Positions 42,778 through 51,839 of a DNA stretch of 64,000 nucleotides are shown here, one piece after another. Both the position numbers and the translations under genes were made by a program. The stretch's first letter is position 1, and the number at the start of each line of letters is the position of its first letter. Location: the NCBI GenBank assembly GCA_029379225.1, contig JAQYWR010000040.1, positions 1 to 64,000 of the forward strand, given 5' to 3'. The notes below the pieces were generated by a model. That model did not search any database and had not been told where the DNA came from. It saw only the letters and a list, made by a program, of their open reading frames with translations. The DNA comes from Nostoc sp. S4 (GTDB lineage Bacteria > Cyanobacteriota > Cyanobacteriia > Cyanobacteriales > Nostocaceae).

Positions 42778-44005
42778 AATTAGGAATGAATTTCCTTCGT
42801 ATCAATGTCCTATCAATATAGCTATTCAAGCAAATGAAACTGCATCAGTGTGTGTTTATGTAGAAGTTTTATTCAAATCAATCAATTTAATGTCAAAGAC
42901 AAGGTATGAATATTGCTTGACAGCAAATTCCGAGTTAGCCTTGAGTATCCCTTGAGCATATACTTGGTGACCAGCAAACACGATCGCCATTTTTAATAGT
43001 GCTTGATTTGAAAAACAATTCCTACTGCCTGTAATTAGGTGATTTTACCTGAGGTGATGTACTGGCGATGGAGAATGGGTAATCTTCAACTAAAGTACAA
43101 TCCTTCTCAATAACCCAATGCAGTAAACAAAGCACTAGATCATCAGATAATCTTGCCTACCAAAACAAGGCTAGCATGGACTCGTTTAGTTGGATAAAAC
43201 TACACTTCCACAACAGTATCTTGAAGACCTTTTTGGGCTGCTCGAACAGACTGTAAAAATCTTACCAAACTATCTCCACTTCAACCCCTAACTTGATGCG
43301 TACACATCTAGACACAGCAAATTTTCAAAGCCCCAATCTGGTAATTTAGGGATGGGTAAGTGCGAAATTATTTACTTATACTTTCATAAATTGAAAAATC
43401 AAATTATTGCCGATGTATTTAATTGCCCATAATAAAATTACGCCATTTATAACCCTTCTTCCTTCTGGTAGAGGGATATCAATCGGCAAAGTCATTCTTG
43501 TATAAGGAACAACCGCCTCCTTATTTTTAGGAAGCGGTGATTATCGCTAATCAAGGCATGACCAAAAGTTTAAAAGTCATGAATATTTAGCGATTGAATT
43601 CTTCGGCTGTACTTTAATCAGTAGTAAGCTGCCCTTCCATCTAACGCAGCACATTTTTTCGGGTTGACTGTTAAGTGTTAACTGTCAGCAGTCAACGAAC
43701 TTAGAAAGTGATTGTTGTAATTTAAAGGCGTGATAGCTTATCAGTTGCCTTTTTTTTAGAGAACTCCAAAAAATAAATTATCGAATTTCTGCACTTCACT
43801 ACGACTTCACCTCCCCCGAAATTTGGAGCAAAGGAAGCCTCCGCTCCAACTTCTCTTCCTGCTCCCTGCTCAACAGTCTCCAAAGCGTTCGCGTAGCGTC
43901 CCGCAGGGATGGGATATTTTTTTATTTGTCAGTCCCTAATTGCCTGCCATAAATCATTTACAAGTGCTTAAATTCAAGAGTGTAGACCCGTAGAGGCTTG
44001 TCGTA
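42778..44005. other. Long gene-poor spacer
   Basis: About 1.2 kb with no credible gene on either strand. A hairpin ACCGCCTCCT / AGGAAGCGGT lies at about 43512-43538, a GTTGACTG repeat cluster at about 43672-43698, and a TTCGCGTAGCGTCCCGCAGGGA palindrome at about 43888-43910. Confidence 0.45.
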
Positions 44006-44178
44006 ATCCCTCTTTTGTTACCTTCGGCAGAGAATAATCTGAAACCCATATTTTTACGTCTTTTTTCAACAAAGGGGTTTAAATGACAAAGTGGATATAC
44101 GATCGCCCAGTTCATTATTTTGTTTAGCGTTCAGAGTTGGGTATGATTTTTATCTCCCTGGAGTAACAAAAGAGGGAT
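44006..44178. mobile_element. Candidate MITE with 16-bp perfect terminal inverted repeats
   Basis: Left end ATCCCTCTTTTGTTAC (44006-44021) is exactly complementary to the right end GTAACAAAAGAGGGAT (44163-44178), giving a 173-bp non-coding unit. It directly abuts the dnaK remnant. TA dinucleotides at both edges would suit an IS630/Tc1-type origin, which is a guess. Confidence 0.6.
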
Positions 44179-44182
44179 AAGA

Positions 44183-44460
44183 CACCGCCTGCACTCGATC
44201 GCCCAATTCTTGTAGCTGTTTCTGGGCTTAATTATTAGTGAATCTGCTAGATTCTTTGTATCAATCTGTTCGCGGCGTTTTTTGGTCTTCTTGAGCGTGG
44301 GTCTCTGTATCGCCTACCATGCGCTCCACATCCCGCTTATCGAGAGTGGAAGCACCTGTAATGGAAATTGACTGCTGTTTCCTCTAGCCTGGTCTTTAGC
44401 TGTTTTAATCTGGCGTTGCTCCCATTGCGGGATGATTTAAGAATTTGCATCAATACATAA
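44183..44460 (-). pseudogene. dnaK (Hsp70) C-terminal remnant
   Basis: Minus-strand reading in shifting frames gives blocks that match the DnaK substrate-binding region in order: IDAN, TAKDQARG, QSISITGASTLDKRDVERMV, KRREQIDTKNLADSL and KQLQELGDRV-like. Frameshifts, stops and a deletion show it is dead. It lies on the same strand about 90 bp downstream of hspA, so an hspA-dnaK pair once existed or a dnaK copy was inserted here. Confidence 0.75.
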
Positions 44461-44548
44461 TCCCGGCGTCAGAGCGTCAGCCTCAATCATCTCACTATTT
44501 AGCAACGCCTTTAATCCTATTCTCCAGTCGCTAACCCCTAACCTTAAA

Positions 44549-45043
44549 TTAACTAATATTAACTTTGACGGCTCTGCGTTTTTCTGATTCAGCTTTCGGC
44601 AAAGTTAAGTGAAGAACACCATTTTTGTATTCGGCTTGCACTTTGTCGTTTTTAACTTGGGAAGGTAAGGGAATTACTCGATGGAATTTGCCATAACGGA
44701 ACTCAGAGCGAGTGACACCGTTTTCTTCAGTTCTGGTTTCAGTCCTGCGCTCACCAGTAATCGAAATTGATTCGGGAGTCGCTTCTATGTTTATATCTTT
44801 TGATTCCAAACCAGGTACTTCTAATCTTAATTTGATTGCATCATCAGTTTCTTCTATTTCTGCGGCAGGAATGAAGGTCAATCCAGTCCTCTCACCACCA
44901 TCATCTGGTATTAATCTGTCAAACAAGCGATTCATTTGCCGCTGTAAGGTATCGATTTCTCGGAACGGTTCCCAACGCTCACGATCGCGGAATGATTGTA
45001 AGCGTTCAATATCCCGGAATGGTTCCCAACGAATGAGTGCCAT
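44549..45043 (-). CDS. hspA: Small heat-shock protein, Hsp20/alpha-crystallin family
   Basis: 164 aa from the ATG at 45043 with AGGTGG upstream; a GTG nine bases earlier overlaps that site. ATP-independent chaperone that binds unfolding proteins and, in cyanobacteria, thylakoid membranes. The alpha-crystallin domain spans about residues 55-145 (EIEETDDAIKLRLEVPGLESKDINIEA, GVLHLTLPK). The N terminus has a short tandem duplication (RWEPFRDIERLQ then RWEPFREIDTLQ). Its 5' region carries a pair of 28-bp direct repeats. Confidence 0.93.
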   Translation of the reverse strand: MALIRWEPFRDIERLQSFRDRERWEPFREIDTLQRQMNRLFDRLIPDDGGERTGLTFIPAAEIEETDDAIKLRLEVPGLESKDINIEATPESISITGERRTETRTEENGVTRSEFRYGKFHRVIPLPSQVKNDKVQAEYKNGVLHLTLPKAESEKRRAVKVNIS

Positions 45044-45081
45044 AACTACCACCTATAAGATGAACTATTTAGTCTTAGGAG

Positions 45082-45184
45082 GCTCGATCTCAAGCTTTTT
45101 AGCTGGCGAACAACTGAATATAATACATCTGTTAAGCAATCTTCAAATTTCACTCAGCTCAATCTCAAGCTTCCTAGCTATCAA
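45082..45184. promoter_or_regulatory. Pair of 28-bp direct repeats upstream of hspA
   Basis: 45082-45109 (GCTCGATCTCAAGCTTTTTAGC onward) and 45157-45184 (GCTCAATCTCAAGCTTCCTAGC onward) match at about 21 of 28 positions, 75 bp apart. They may be regulator sites or part of the mRNA leader. No CIRCE element (TTAGCACTC) is seen. Confidence 0.4.
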
Positions 45185-45564
45185 CACTAGATCGATATTC
45201 AAGTTCAGCAGGTTCGGTTTTATGGTCATGAGCGATCGCAATAACCGTACCTTTTAGGAGTTCACAAAAAATCGGACTTACGCATTAGCAATAAAAAATA
45301 AAAAGTTGTTAGTAGTCAATGATAATCAGAAAAACACTGAATCAATGACAACTAACAACTAAATGACAAAACGATTTTAGATTATATTCAGGAGGCAGGA
45401 GGAACCCACCTTTTAAAATGTGAGATTGAAGCAAGGACGCTTTGTATCGAGACGTGTAGCACGAGATACAATTCCTCTTTTAAACTGGGCAATGACCTAG
45501 AACTAAAGTTTTAATTAATATTTTTTTCTCCTGCTTCCTGCCTTCTTTTGTAAGTTTCGTAGCT
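45185..45564. other. Spacer with a hairpin
   Basis: Between hspA and tonB-like genes (both minus strand). It contains an inverted repeat AGTTGTTAGTAGTCA / TGACAACTAACAACT at about 45311-45361, which may terminate tonB transcription, and a GGCAGGAGG tract at about 45391. Confidence 0.45.
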
Positions 45565-47025
45565 TTACTGCTGACTTGGTGCAGCAGGTTGCGATTGAGG
45601 TTGTTGACGTAAACGGCGCAAAGATTCCCGCAACTTATTTTGGCTAGTGTTTTGTGTTTGCTGCCGTCGATTTGTAGTTGGTTGTGAGTTTTGTGATGAA
45701 TTACTCGCTCGTTCACGGCGGATGCGGCGTAGAGTGTCTCTACCACTTCCTTGAGTGCGATTTATCCTCGCTTCAGATGATGAGCCTGAGGTAATAGTTC
45801 CTCTTCTTTGAGGTGCCAGCCGCCGACTCAATTGAGATTCTGCTGGCCTTGTGGCTGTTGCTTCATTAGATGGGGGTGTCAACTCTCGTCGTCTACGTCT
45901 TGGATTTTCCGGTGTGGAGTTAGCGGGTGCCGCTGCTTGCTGAGTTCTTTCTTGTGCTTCTCTTTGTGCTTGCCGTTCTTGAACTTGGCGCGATCGCCGC
46001 GAACCTTTTATAGCAAATTCAGTGGCGATAGATACTCCTTGTCTACCACCCTCTGAGGGTTTTAATTTCCAATCACGTGCTTGTCTGGCAGTTTCTTCAT
46101 CTAATTCACGGTTTCCACTGGATTTAGCAATCCGCACGTTAGTAACATTACCTTCTTTATCAGTATCAACAGCTACTTCTACTCTGCCTTCGACACCTCG
46201 CCGTCTTGCTCCCTCTGGATACTTGGCATTACATTCGCGGCAGGCTGCACGACCATTAACATTACCTGAATTGTTAATTTGTGGAGGTGTTGGCGCTATT
46301 GGCGCTGTTGCTACTGTCGGACGGTTTTCTACTTGATTTCCTATACCCCTGCCAGAGCCAGAGCCAATTCCTGAGCCTATACCACTGCCAGAGCCAGAGC
46401 CAATTCCTGAACCTATACCACTGCCAGAGCCAGAACCAATTCCTGAACCTGTACCACTGCCGGAGCCAGAGCCAATTCCTGAACCTGTACCTGTACCTGA
46501 ACCAGTACTTAAAGCAACGCCAGAACCAGAACTACCAGAGTTACCTGTCAGAACTGAACTACCACCGCCACCACCGCCGCCACCACCGGTCACAGGAGCA
46601 ACAGTTTTCACTGGGACTTGTGGCTTGGGAGCAATTTCTCTATTTTGTGGCTGTGGTCTTTGAGTAGTCCGTTCTGGTTGCTGTTGAACAGGCTGAATTT
46701 TTGGTTTTTCAATAAGTTGTTGGACTGGTGGAGTTTCTATAGGCTGTTTTTGTACAATCTCTGGTTCTATTTTCTCTGGTTGTTTTTTGGGTTCTTCTCG
46801 AATTTGTTCAACTGGTTTTTCTGGTTCCGTGGTCGGAGAATCTACGATCGCCACCTCTATTGGTTGATCGTTCTCTTCAGGCGCTATCGATAAATAACTA
46901 CCTATGCCTGAAGACAGTACGCCGATATGCAGCGCCAGTGAGCCTATCAGACTGTAAGCCAGAAAATACTTGAGAGCCTCAACTTCTTTGGAACGTTGCT
47001 CGACAGTAATGCCGGAAAAGCTCAT
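45565..47025 (-). CDS. tonB: TonB family energy transducer
   Basis: 486 aa. N-terminal inner-membrane anchor (about residues 21-43, YFLAYSLIGSLALHIGVL), a Pro/Glu/Lys-rich periplasmic spacer (PEKPVEQIREEPKKQPEK), a Gly/Ser repeat of about 70 residues (GSGIGSGSGSG units), then the TonB C-terminal domain (GVEGRVEVAVDTDKEGNVTNVRIAKSSG, ARDWKLKPSEGG). About 150 Arg/Gln-rich residues follow, unusual for TonB. It couples proton motive force to outer-membrane receptors. It is divergent from exbB-exbD. Confidence 0.85.
   Translation of the reverse strand: MSFSGITVEQRSKEVEALKYFLAYSLIGSLALHIGVLSSGIGSYLSIAPEENDQPIEVAIVDSPTTEPEKPVEQIREEPKKQPEKIEPEIVQKQPIETPPVQQLIEKPKIQPVQQQPERTTQRPQPQNREIAPKPQVPVKTVAPVTGGGGGGGGGSSVLTGNSGSSGSGVALSTGSGTGTGSGIGSGSGSGTGSGIGSGSGSGIGSGIGSGSGSGIGSGIGSGSGRGIGNQVENRPTVATAPIAPTPPQINNSGNVNGRAACRECNAKYPEGARRRGVEGRVEVAVDTDKEGNVTNVRIAKSSGNRELDEETARQARDWKLKPSEGGRQGVSIATEFAIKGSRRSRQVQERQAQREAQERTQQAAAPANSTPENPRRRRRELTPPSNEATATRPAESQLSRRLAPQRRGTITSGSSSEARINRTQGSGRDTLRRIRRERASNSSQNSQPTTNRRQQTQNTSQNKLRESLRRLRQQPQSQPAAPSQQ
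46345..46505. repeat. Tandem repeat encoding the Gly/Ser spacer of TonB
   Basis: About four copies of a 42-bp unit (CCAGAGCCAGAGCCAATTCC, then TGAACCTATACCACTG-like) lie inside the tonB gene. Copy number is likely to vary between strains. Confidence 0.7.
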
Positions 47026-47368
47026 AGCTATTGCTACCCATTCTCACTAATTTAGTCATCTTAAAATGCATGGTTACAAATATCAAGTAAATAATTAAAA
47101 TTACTTGGGACGACCTTACGCAAGCCTGTGCTAGCAAAAATATCTTTTTAAACCACCAAGTATCATGGTTTTTGAACAAAATTAATTTTTGTTTCAAACA
47201 AATTAAATTAATTTATGTAAAACTCACAAACAACTAAATAAAAATAATGATATTTATTATTTGAAAAATTTTTCATTATATTTTATATTTTGTTGAGAAA
47301 AAGTTTCAGTTTTTGTTTAGATTCTGGTAGTCTGAGTTTGTATTGTTGATGACGCTTAGAGGCACTAC
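47026..47368. promoter_or_regulatory. Divergent tonB / exbB promoter region with candidate Fur box
   Basis: A 343-bp AT-rich spacer. AATAATGATATTTATTATT (47243-47261) resembles a Fur box (GATAATGATAATCATTATC type), fitting iron control of a TonB system. The match is imperfect in AT-rich sequence, so this is tentative. Confidence 0.35.
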
Positions 47369-48037
47369 ATGGGAATTCAAAATTTATTTGCAGCAGGTGG
47401 TGTGGTCATGTGGCCCCTGTTGGGGTTTTCAGTCTTAGCAGGGGCACTAATGATTGAGCGGGCGAAGTTTTGGATACAGATTGGTAAACGTCAAAACCGC
47501 GTGGTGCGAGAAGTTTTAAATCTTTATCGACTTGATAATCTCGTTAGTGCTGTGGATAAGCTGCAAAAAAATGTAGATTTACCCATAGCACGCATTTTTC
47601 TGGCTGGACTACAGTTAGAAAGACCGACTCCAGAAAAATTTCGTTTGGCTTTGAAAAGCGAGGCGCAAGCAGAAATCCCTATGCTCAAGCGGTTTCAAGC
47701 TGTATTTGATACCATTATCGGTTTAGCACCTCTAATGGGACTTCTGGGCACAATTTTAGGATTAATTCGCTCATTTGCCGGACTGAATGTTGGTGATGTG
47801 GGAGCTACTAAAACTGGTGCAGTTACTGCTGGTATTAGTGAAGCTTTAGTTGCTACCGCTACAGGATTAATTGTGGCTATCTTTGTGCTTTTAGGAGCCA
47901 GTATCTTCCGAGGACTATACCAACGGCAGATAGCAATGATTCAAGAGTTCGGGGGACAGCTAGAAATACTGTTCCTCGATCGCTATGAACAACATAACCG
48001 CTACGAACAACAGGAGAAGTCTTATGGATCTAGATGA
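47369..48037 (+). CDS. exbB: ExbB/TolQ/MotA family proton channel protein
   Basis: 222 aa with three membrane segments (about residues 12-30, 110-132, 153-178). The conserved GLAPLMGLLGTILGLI and AGISEALVATATGLIVAI regions identify the MotA/TolQ/ExbB family. With ExbD it forms the motor that energises TonB. exbD overlaps its 3' end by 14 bp. Confidence 0.92.
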   Translation: MGIQNLFAAGGVVMWPLLGFSVLAGALMIERAKFWIQIGKRQNRVVREVLNLYRLDNLVSAVDKLQKNVDLPIARIFLAGLQLERPTPEKFRLALKSEAQAEIPMLKRFQAVFDTIIGLAPLMGLLGTILGLIRSFAGLNVGDVGATKTGAVTAGISEALVATATGLIVAIFVLLGASIFRGLYQRQIAMIQEFGGQLEILFLDRYEQHNRYEQQEKSYGSR

Positions 48038-48428
48038 TAATGAACCAGATTTACTACCATTTATCAATGTAGTACCTTTGATTGACGTGATGTTTGCTCT
48101 TTTGACATTTTTCATTATGTCAACGTTATTTTTAACACGGTCGGAAGGATTGCCAGTAAATCTACCGAAGGCAGCCACGGCCAAGCAAGAGCAAACTCCC
48201 GCTAAAATTACGATTACGGTAGATGAAAAAGGTCAGGTAAGCGTAAACCGCGATCCAATAGCAATTAATGATTTAGCAGGGCGACTGCGGACTTTAGTTG
48301 GTTCTAACCCAGATTCATTAGTGATTATTAATGCTGACCAAAAAGTATTGCACGGTGAGATAGTGGGGATAATGGATCAAGTACGTCAGGTAAAAGGAGC
48401 AAGGTTAGCGATCGCTACTCAAAAATAA
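48024..48428 (+). CDS. exbD: ExbD/TolR family protein
   Basis: 134 aa from the ATG at 48024, chosen for the strong AGGAGA site 7 nt upstream. A single transmembrane helix (about 14-36) carries the conserved Asp in PLIDVMFALLTFFIM that takes part in proton flow; a periplasmic domain follows. Partner of the adjoining exbB. Confidence 0.92.
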   Translation: MDLDDNEPDLLPFINVVPLIDVMFALLTFFIMSTLFLTRSEGLPVNLPKAATAKQEQTPAKITITVDEKGQVSVNRDPIAINDLAGRLRTLVGSNPDSLVIINADQKVLHGEIVGIMDQVRQVKGARLAIATQK

Positions 48429-48460
48429 AAACTAGAAATATTGTGCGTAAGGAGTTCAGA

Positions 48461-48505
48461 GAGTCAGGAAAATTCTATATTCTGACTCCTAATTTCCTTT
48501 TATTT
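48461..48505 (+). terminator. Probable terminator after exbB-exbD
   Basis: Stem GAGTCAG / CTGACTC with a 14-nt loop, then a T-rich stretch, 33 bp after the exbD stop. Confidence 0.5.
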
Positions 48506-48612
48506 ATTTAATGACACAACAGAGCAACAATAATATTTAGAGGCGCTCAATACCTGAAAACACTCTTTTAATGTATAAATAAAAATAGGTAAAAAAACTA
48601 TGTATTAGTAAT

Positions 48613-49074
48613 ATGCCAAAACAATTGAGTGATTTTCAGGTTTTCCCCAAACATATTGGCACTTGGTTAGGTTACTGGATTAAAATGGATGCGAATGCTC
48701 AAGAAACAGAACGTTTTGAAGCAGAAATAACACAAAAGATAGTTGATAATCAATGGCTACAAACCAATACTTACCATTATGGTGATGGTAGAATTGTCAC
48801 TAACAATTTTGTTGGTCAGGTAATTAGTGATGATGAAATAGAAGTAGAAGCAGTAGATGTTCCTGCATGGGCAAATTTCACCACTATTGCACGGGAACAT
48901 GGAGATAGCATTATCATTTTTAATATCTGGAATAAAGCTACAGGTCAATTATTAGCAACGGAAATGATTAATCTGGTGAATAACGATAATAAATATCGCA
49001 CTAGCCAAAGTTTTACAGAAGATGGGAAATTGAAAGGCTTAATGTTAATAGTTGAGAAGCGGATTTCTAGTTGA
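48613..49074 (+). CDS. Conserved hypothetical protein, lipocalin-like (DUF3598-like) fold
   Basis: 153 aa, beta-rich, opening FQVFPKHIGTWLGYWIKMD with alternating strands and no signal peptide. It resembles single-domain calycin-like proteins of cyanobacteria, but I cannot name a family with confidence. Confidence 0.5.
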   Translation: MPKQLSDFQVFPKHIGTWLGYWIKMDANAQETERFEAEITQKIVDNQWLQTNTYHYGDGRIVTNNFVGQVISDDEIEVEAVDVPAWANFTTIAREHGDSIIIFNIWNKATGQLLATEMINLVNNDNKYRTSQSFTEDGKLKGLMLIVEKRISS

Positions 49075-49226
49075 AAAAAGGTGTTGTTTTTATTAATAAT
49101 TAAGATGCGGCCCTGCTGTGTCCCCGCATCAGCCTAAACGATCGATCAGTTTTTAAACGGACATGGTATAAGTCCTATATGTATAGCACTCTTTTTACTT
49201 TTTAATAAATACAGTGGCGATGTTTA

Positions 49227-49994
49227 CTACAAGCTACGCTTAGAAATCTGCAATTGTTGAGATATAAGTTTAAATAATAAGTTTTGATGAGAGTGGATAA
49301 AGAAGTGGTCGCCATCGAACATTTGTAATGAGAAAGTAGCGCTCGTCTGCTCTCGCCATGCTTGCAGAGCTTCATATTTAGTTTCTTGGTCTTGCGAACC
49401 ACCGAAAACAGTAATCGGACACTCCAATGGCTGTTGTAGAGTGTAAATATAAGTTTCTAAAACTGCAAAATCTGCTCGCAAAACAGGGAGGAATATCTGC
49501 ATCAGTTCGGGATTTTCTAGTACTGCTTTGGGTGTACCATTGAGAGTGCGTAATTCTTCGAGTAACTCCTGGTCTGGTAAGACGTGGATGGGTGGTTTTG
49601 TCGGCGGGATTTGTGGGGCGCGGCGAGCAGATATGAAAAGGTGAAACGGTTTAAGATTATATTCTAAGCGCAGTAAACGAGTTAACTCGAAGCTAACTAA
49701 TGCACCCATACTGTGACCGAAGAAGGCGAATGGTTTGTTTAAATATGGGAGAATAACTGGAGCGATCGCTTTTACAAGAGCTTCCAACCGCGTAATCGGT
49801 GGTGAATTCATCTGTCTTCCCCGTCCCGGATATTCTACAGCACAGACTTCGACATTACGAGGTAGGTTATTAGACCATGTGCGAAAAATCATAGAGTTCC
49901 CACCAGCATAAGGGAAGCAGAATAAACGCAAGTTTGCTTGAGGATTTGGTTGAGAACAGGTAACCCAGGAATTGAAGCTTGGTGTAGTTGTCAT
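49227..49994 (-). CDS. Type II thioesterase (alpha/beta hydrolase)
   Basis: 255 aa from the ATG at 49994 (MTTTPSFNSWV). Typical of editing thioesterases of NRPS/PKS pathways: LRLFCFPYAGGNSMIFRTW, VEYPGRGRQ, nucleophile Ser in FFGHSMGA, and the catalytic His in DGDHFFIHSH. No NRPS or PKS gene lies in this window, so its partner is elsewhere. Confidence 0.88.
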   Translation of the reverse strand: MTTTPSFNSWVTCSQPNPQANLRLFCFPYAGGNSMIFRTWSNNLPRNVEVCAVEYPGRGRQMNSPPITRLEALVKAIAPVILPYLNKPFAFFGHSMGALVSFELTRLLRLEYNLKPFHLFISARRAPQIPPTKPPIHVLPDQELLEELRTLNGTPKAVLENPELMQIFLPVLRADFAVLETYIYTLQQPLECPITVFGGSQDQETKYEALQAWREQTSATFSLQMFDGDHFFIHSHQNLLFKLISQQLQISKRSL

Positions 49995-50271
49995 AATATA
50001 GCTTAGAGGATAATACAACTTTGCTTTAATTTTTAAACATATTCACTGATAATCTTATGACAGGAATGGAACCTTGGGCGATATCCGTCGTTAGCGGTGT
50101 AGCTGTTCCGATTTTCCAAATACAGTAGGAAGTGTCTGCTTTGTTTATTTAGGCTTAACTAGAATTATCTCAAATAATACTTAAGGGAGAAAATAAGTTA
50201 CAAGATATCAGTTAATTTTGGGTAATGAGTTTTTAATTAAAGATATTGTATTAGGGCTAAGGAGAGCGAAG

Positions 50272-50844
50272 ATGACAAATGATTTAAATTCATACTTACC
50301 TGTACCAACTAAGCAAAAATTTGCAGCTACTTTTCATATAGTCAGACCGATTAGCTTTTGGATACAGTTAGCGCTAGGTGCTATTTCTAGCTTGGCTTTG
50401 TTATTGGCTATATTTAGTCGTAATCTTACTCCCCAAACTACAACAAATTCGGTTATGGCTTTTGGAGTATTTTTGGGAATTATGGGAATTTTAGTGCTGT
50501 GTTTCCGACTCTATTGGGTGAACCGATACAGGCGTTTAGACAAACTTTTACAGTCGCCTAATCGTGAATTACATCCAAGCAAACAGGACGTGATTCAAGT
50601 ATTACAAATTGGCTTAATTGCTAGTGCGATCGGACTGTTCTTAGCTTTTTTAGCAGCTGAAGTGACCGTTATTGCTGTACTATCAAAAACCCTAGCTCTG
50701 CCTCAAGCAGTGGCAGTCTATAGACCTGAAAATGTCATTCGTTCTCTAGATATTTTTGTGGTTTTAGCAAACGTCAATCTGATTGGCGCTCATTTTGTAG
50801 GAGGCGCTACTTCGCTTGGGTTGCTTAACTGGTTGGATCGATAG
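50272..50844 (+). CDS. DUF3611 family membrane protein
   Basis: 190 aa from the ATG at 50272, which has AAGGAG 9 nt upstream. Four hydrophobic segments (about residues 28-48, 57-78, 104-125, 155-178) and the opening LPVPTKQKFAATFHIVRPISFWIQL typical of DUF3611 of cyanobacteria and chloroplasts. Function unknown. Confidence 0.8.
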   Translation: MTNDLNSYLPVPTKQKFAATFHIVRPISFWIQLALGAISSLALLLAIFSRNLTPQTTTNSVMAFGVFLGIMGILVLCFRLYWVNRYRRLDKLLQSPNRELHPSKQDVIQVLQIGLIASAIGLFLAFLAAEVTVIAVLSKTLALPQAVAVYRPENVIRSLDIFVVLANVNLIGAHFVGGATSLGLLNWLDR

Positions 50845-51118
50845 TCCTGCTTAGGAACTTCCAATTAAAAAAATATTCCATCCTTGCGGGACGCTACGCG
50901 AACGCTTTGAGGGCAGGGGAGCAGGGGGCAGGGAGCAGGGGGGAGAGAAAGTAGTTTTGATGGGCGTGAGATGGGATAATTTATTTTCTGGAAGTCCCTT
51001 AATCCGATCGAAAAATAAAAATTACAGTTGTCAGTCTGTAGTATGTGATTGGATCGAGTGGTCTACCAAGCTGTAGAGCGGCAAATTGTTTGACCACAGC
51101 GACTTTCTTAGAGGAATA

Positions 51119-51148
51119 AAACCCAACATCGGCCCAAATGTTGGGTTT
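51119..51148. terminator. Strong hairpin, possible bidirectional terminator
   Basis: Perfect 11-bp stem AAACCCAACAT / ATGTTGGGTTT with an 8-nt loop in the converging gap between the DUF3611 and globin genes. Confidence 0.5.
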
Positions 51149-51161
51149 GGTCGCATTCAAA

Positions 51162-51206
51162 CGCCACGAGGCTCAAGTTGGGAAACCCGCCCATGCAAGT
51201 GGCTCC
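51162..51206. repeat. Dispersed palindromic repeat (GGAGCCA family)
   Basis: On the minus strand it reads GGAGCCACTTGCATGGGCGG and ends CTCGTGGCG, a relative of the repeat at 41384-41475. Confidence 0.5.
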
Positions 51207-51312
51207 CCAACCTACAATTAAGATTTTCATACCCTTTTTATCATGGGCTGTACTAAGCTACCAAAAGTTCGAGTACAGTTTTGCGTAAAACCGTAGCGTT
51301 TTTAATGCAAGC

Positions 51313-51383
51313 TGATGCATTGGCAATGCCAGCCAATGCAAGCCAATACATTCACAATGCCAGCCGATGCATTAGCAATGTAG
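51313..51383. repeat. Imperfect 21-bp tandem repeat
   Basis: Units GATGCATTGGCAATGCCAGCC, AATACATTCACAATGCCAGCC and GATGCATTAGCAATGTAGG, with a short AATGCAAGCC between. The last unit runs into the stop codon region of the globin gene. Confidence 0.6.
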
Positions 51384-51839
51384 GGTATGCACAAATTGTT
51401 TTCTCGCTTCATTTATATATATGTCATGTTCTCTGTTGATAAACACTTGAGATAATGCCTGATAAGCTTCAGTCCAAGCTGCTATCACTTCTTCTGTAGC
51501 AGCTTCTTGCAAAACATCTTTTATCGCTTGCAATAAACTTTCTCCAACAATTGGATATTGTTCTGGTGTAACGTGGGTTTGCACGTGACGATGGGCAATC
51601 TTTTCTACCATCGGTATTAAAGCTTGTAGATTATCAATCTTATTAGCATAGCCATAAACTGCTGTAGCCAATCTCGCAGGCTGAGAACCATCTGCTTGAG
51701 CAGACATATCAAATTGTTTTTTGATTTCTGGATGATTTTGAAACATAATTTCATACATCCGAGTTGTGATTTGCTGACCGTTCTTTTTCAAAATAGGTGC
51801 TGTAGATTTAACAATATCTATTGTTTGTTGGCTAATCAT
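51372..51839 (-). CDS. Single-domain globin (flavohaemoglobin-type globin domain)
   Basis: 155 aa from the ATG at 51839. It matches the globin domain of Hmp: QQTIDIVKSTAPILKKNGQQIT, MFQNHPEIKKQFD, the proximal His in EKIAHRHVQTHV, and EQYPIVGESLL. The FAD/NAD reductase part is absent, so it would need another reductase for NO dioxygenase activity, or could bind O2 or NO. The last codons overlap a tandem repeat. Confidence 0.88.
   Translation of the reverse strand: MISQQTIDIVKSTAPILKKNGQQITTRMYEIMFQNHPEIKKQFDMSAQADGSQPARLATAVYGYANKIDNLQALIPMVEKIAHRHVQTHVTPEQYPIVGESLLQAIKDVLQEAATEEVIAAWTEAYQALSQVFINREHDIYINEARKQFVHTLHC

Larger units (their letters stand above)
50845..51312. other. Spacer with palindromic elements
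   Basis: Contains a TGCGGGACGCTACGCGAACGC palindrome at about 50886-50906, a GGGGAGCAGGGGGCAGGG tract, the hairpin AAACCCAACAT / ATGTTGGGTTT at 51119-51148, and a GGAGCCA-family repeat at 51162-51206. No gene seen. Confidence 0.5.

Noticed and set aside
43972..44005. Continuation of the dnaK remnant beyond the MITE
   Set aside because: No DnaK-like residues could be read on the far side of the element.
51000..51240. 6S or other structured RNA gene between the DUF3611 and globin genes
   Set aside because: The stems are explained by a terminator-like hairpin and a GGAGCCA-family dispersed repeat; no family signature of 6S RNA is recognisable.
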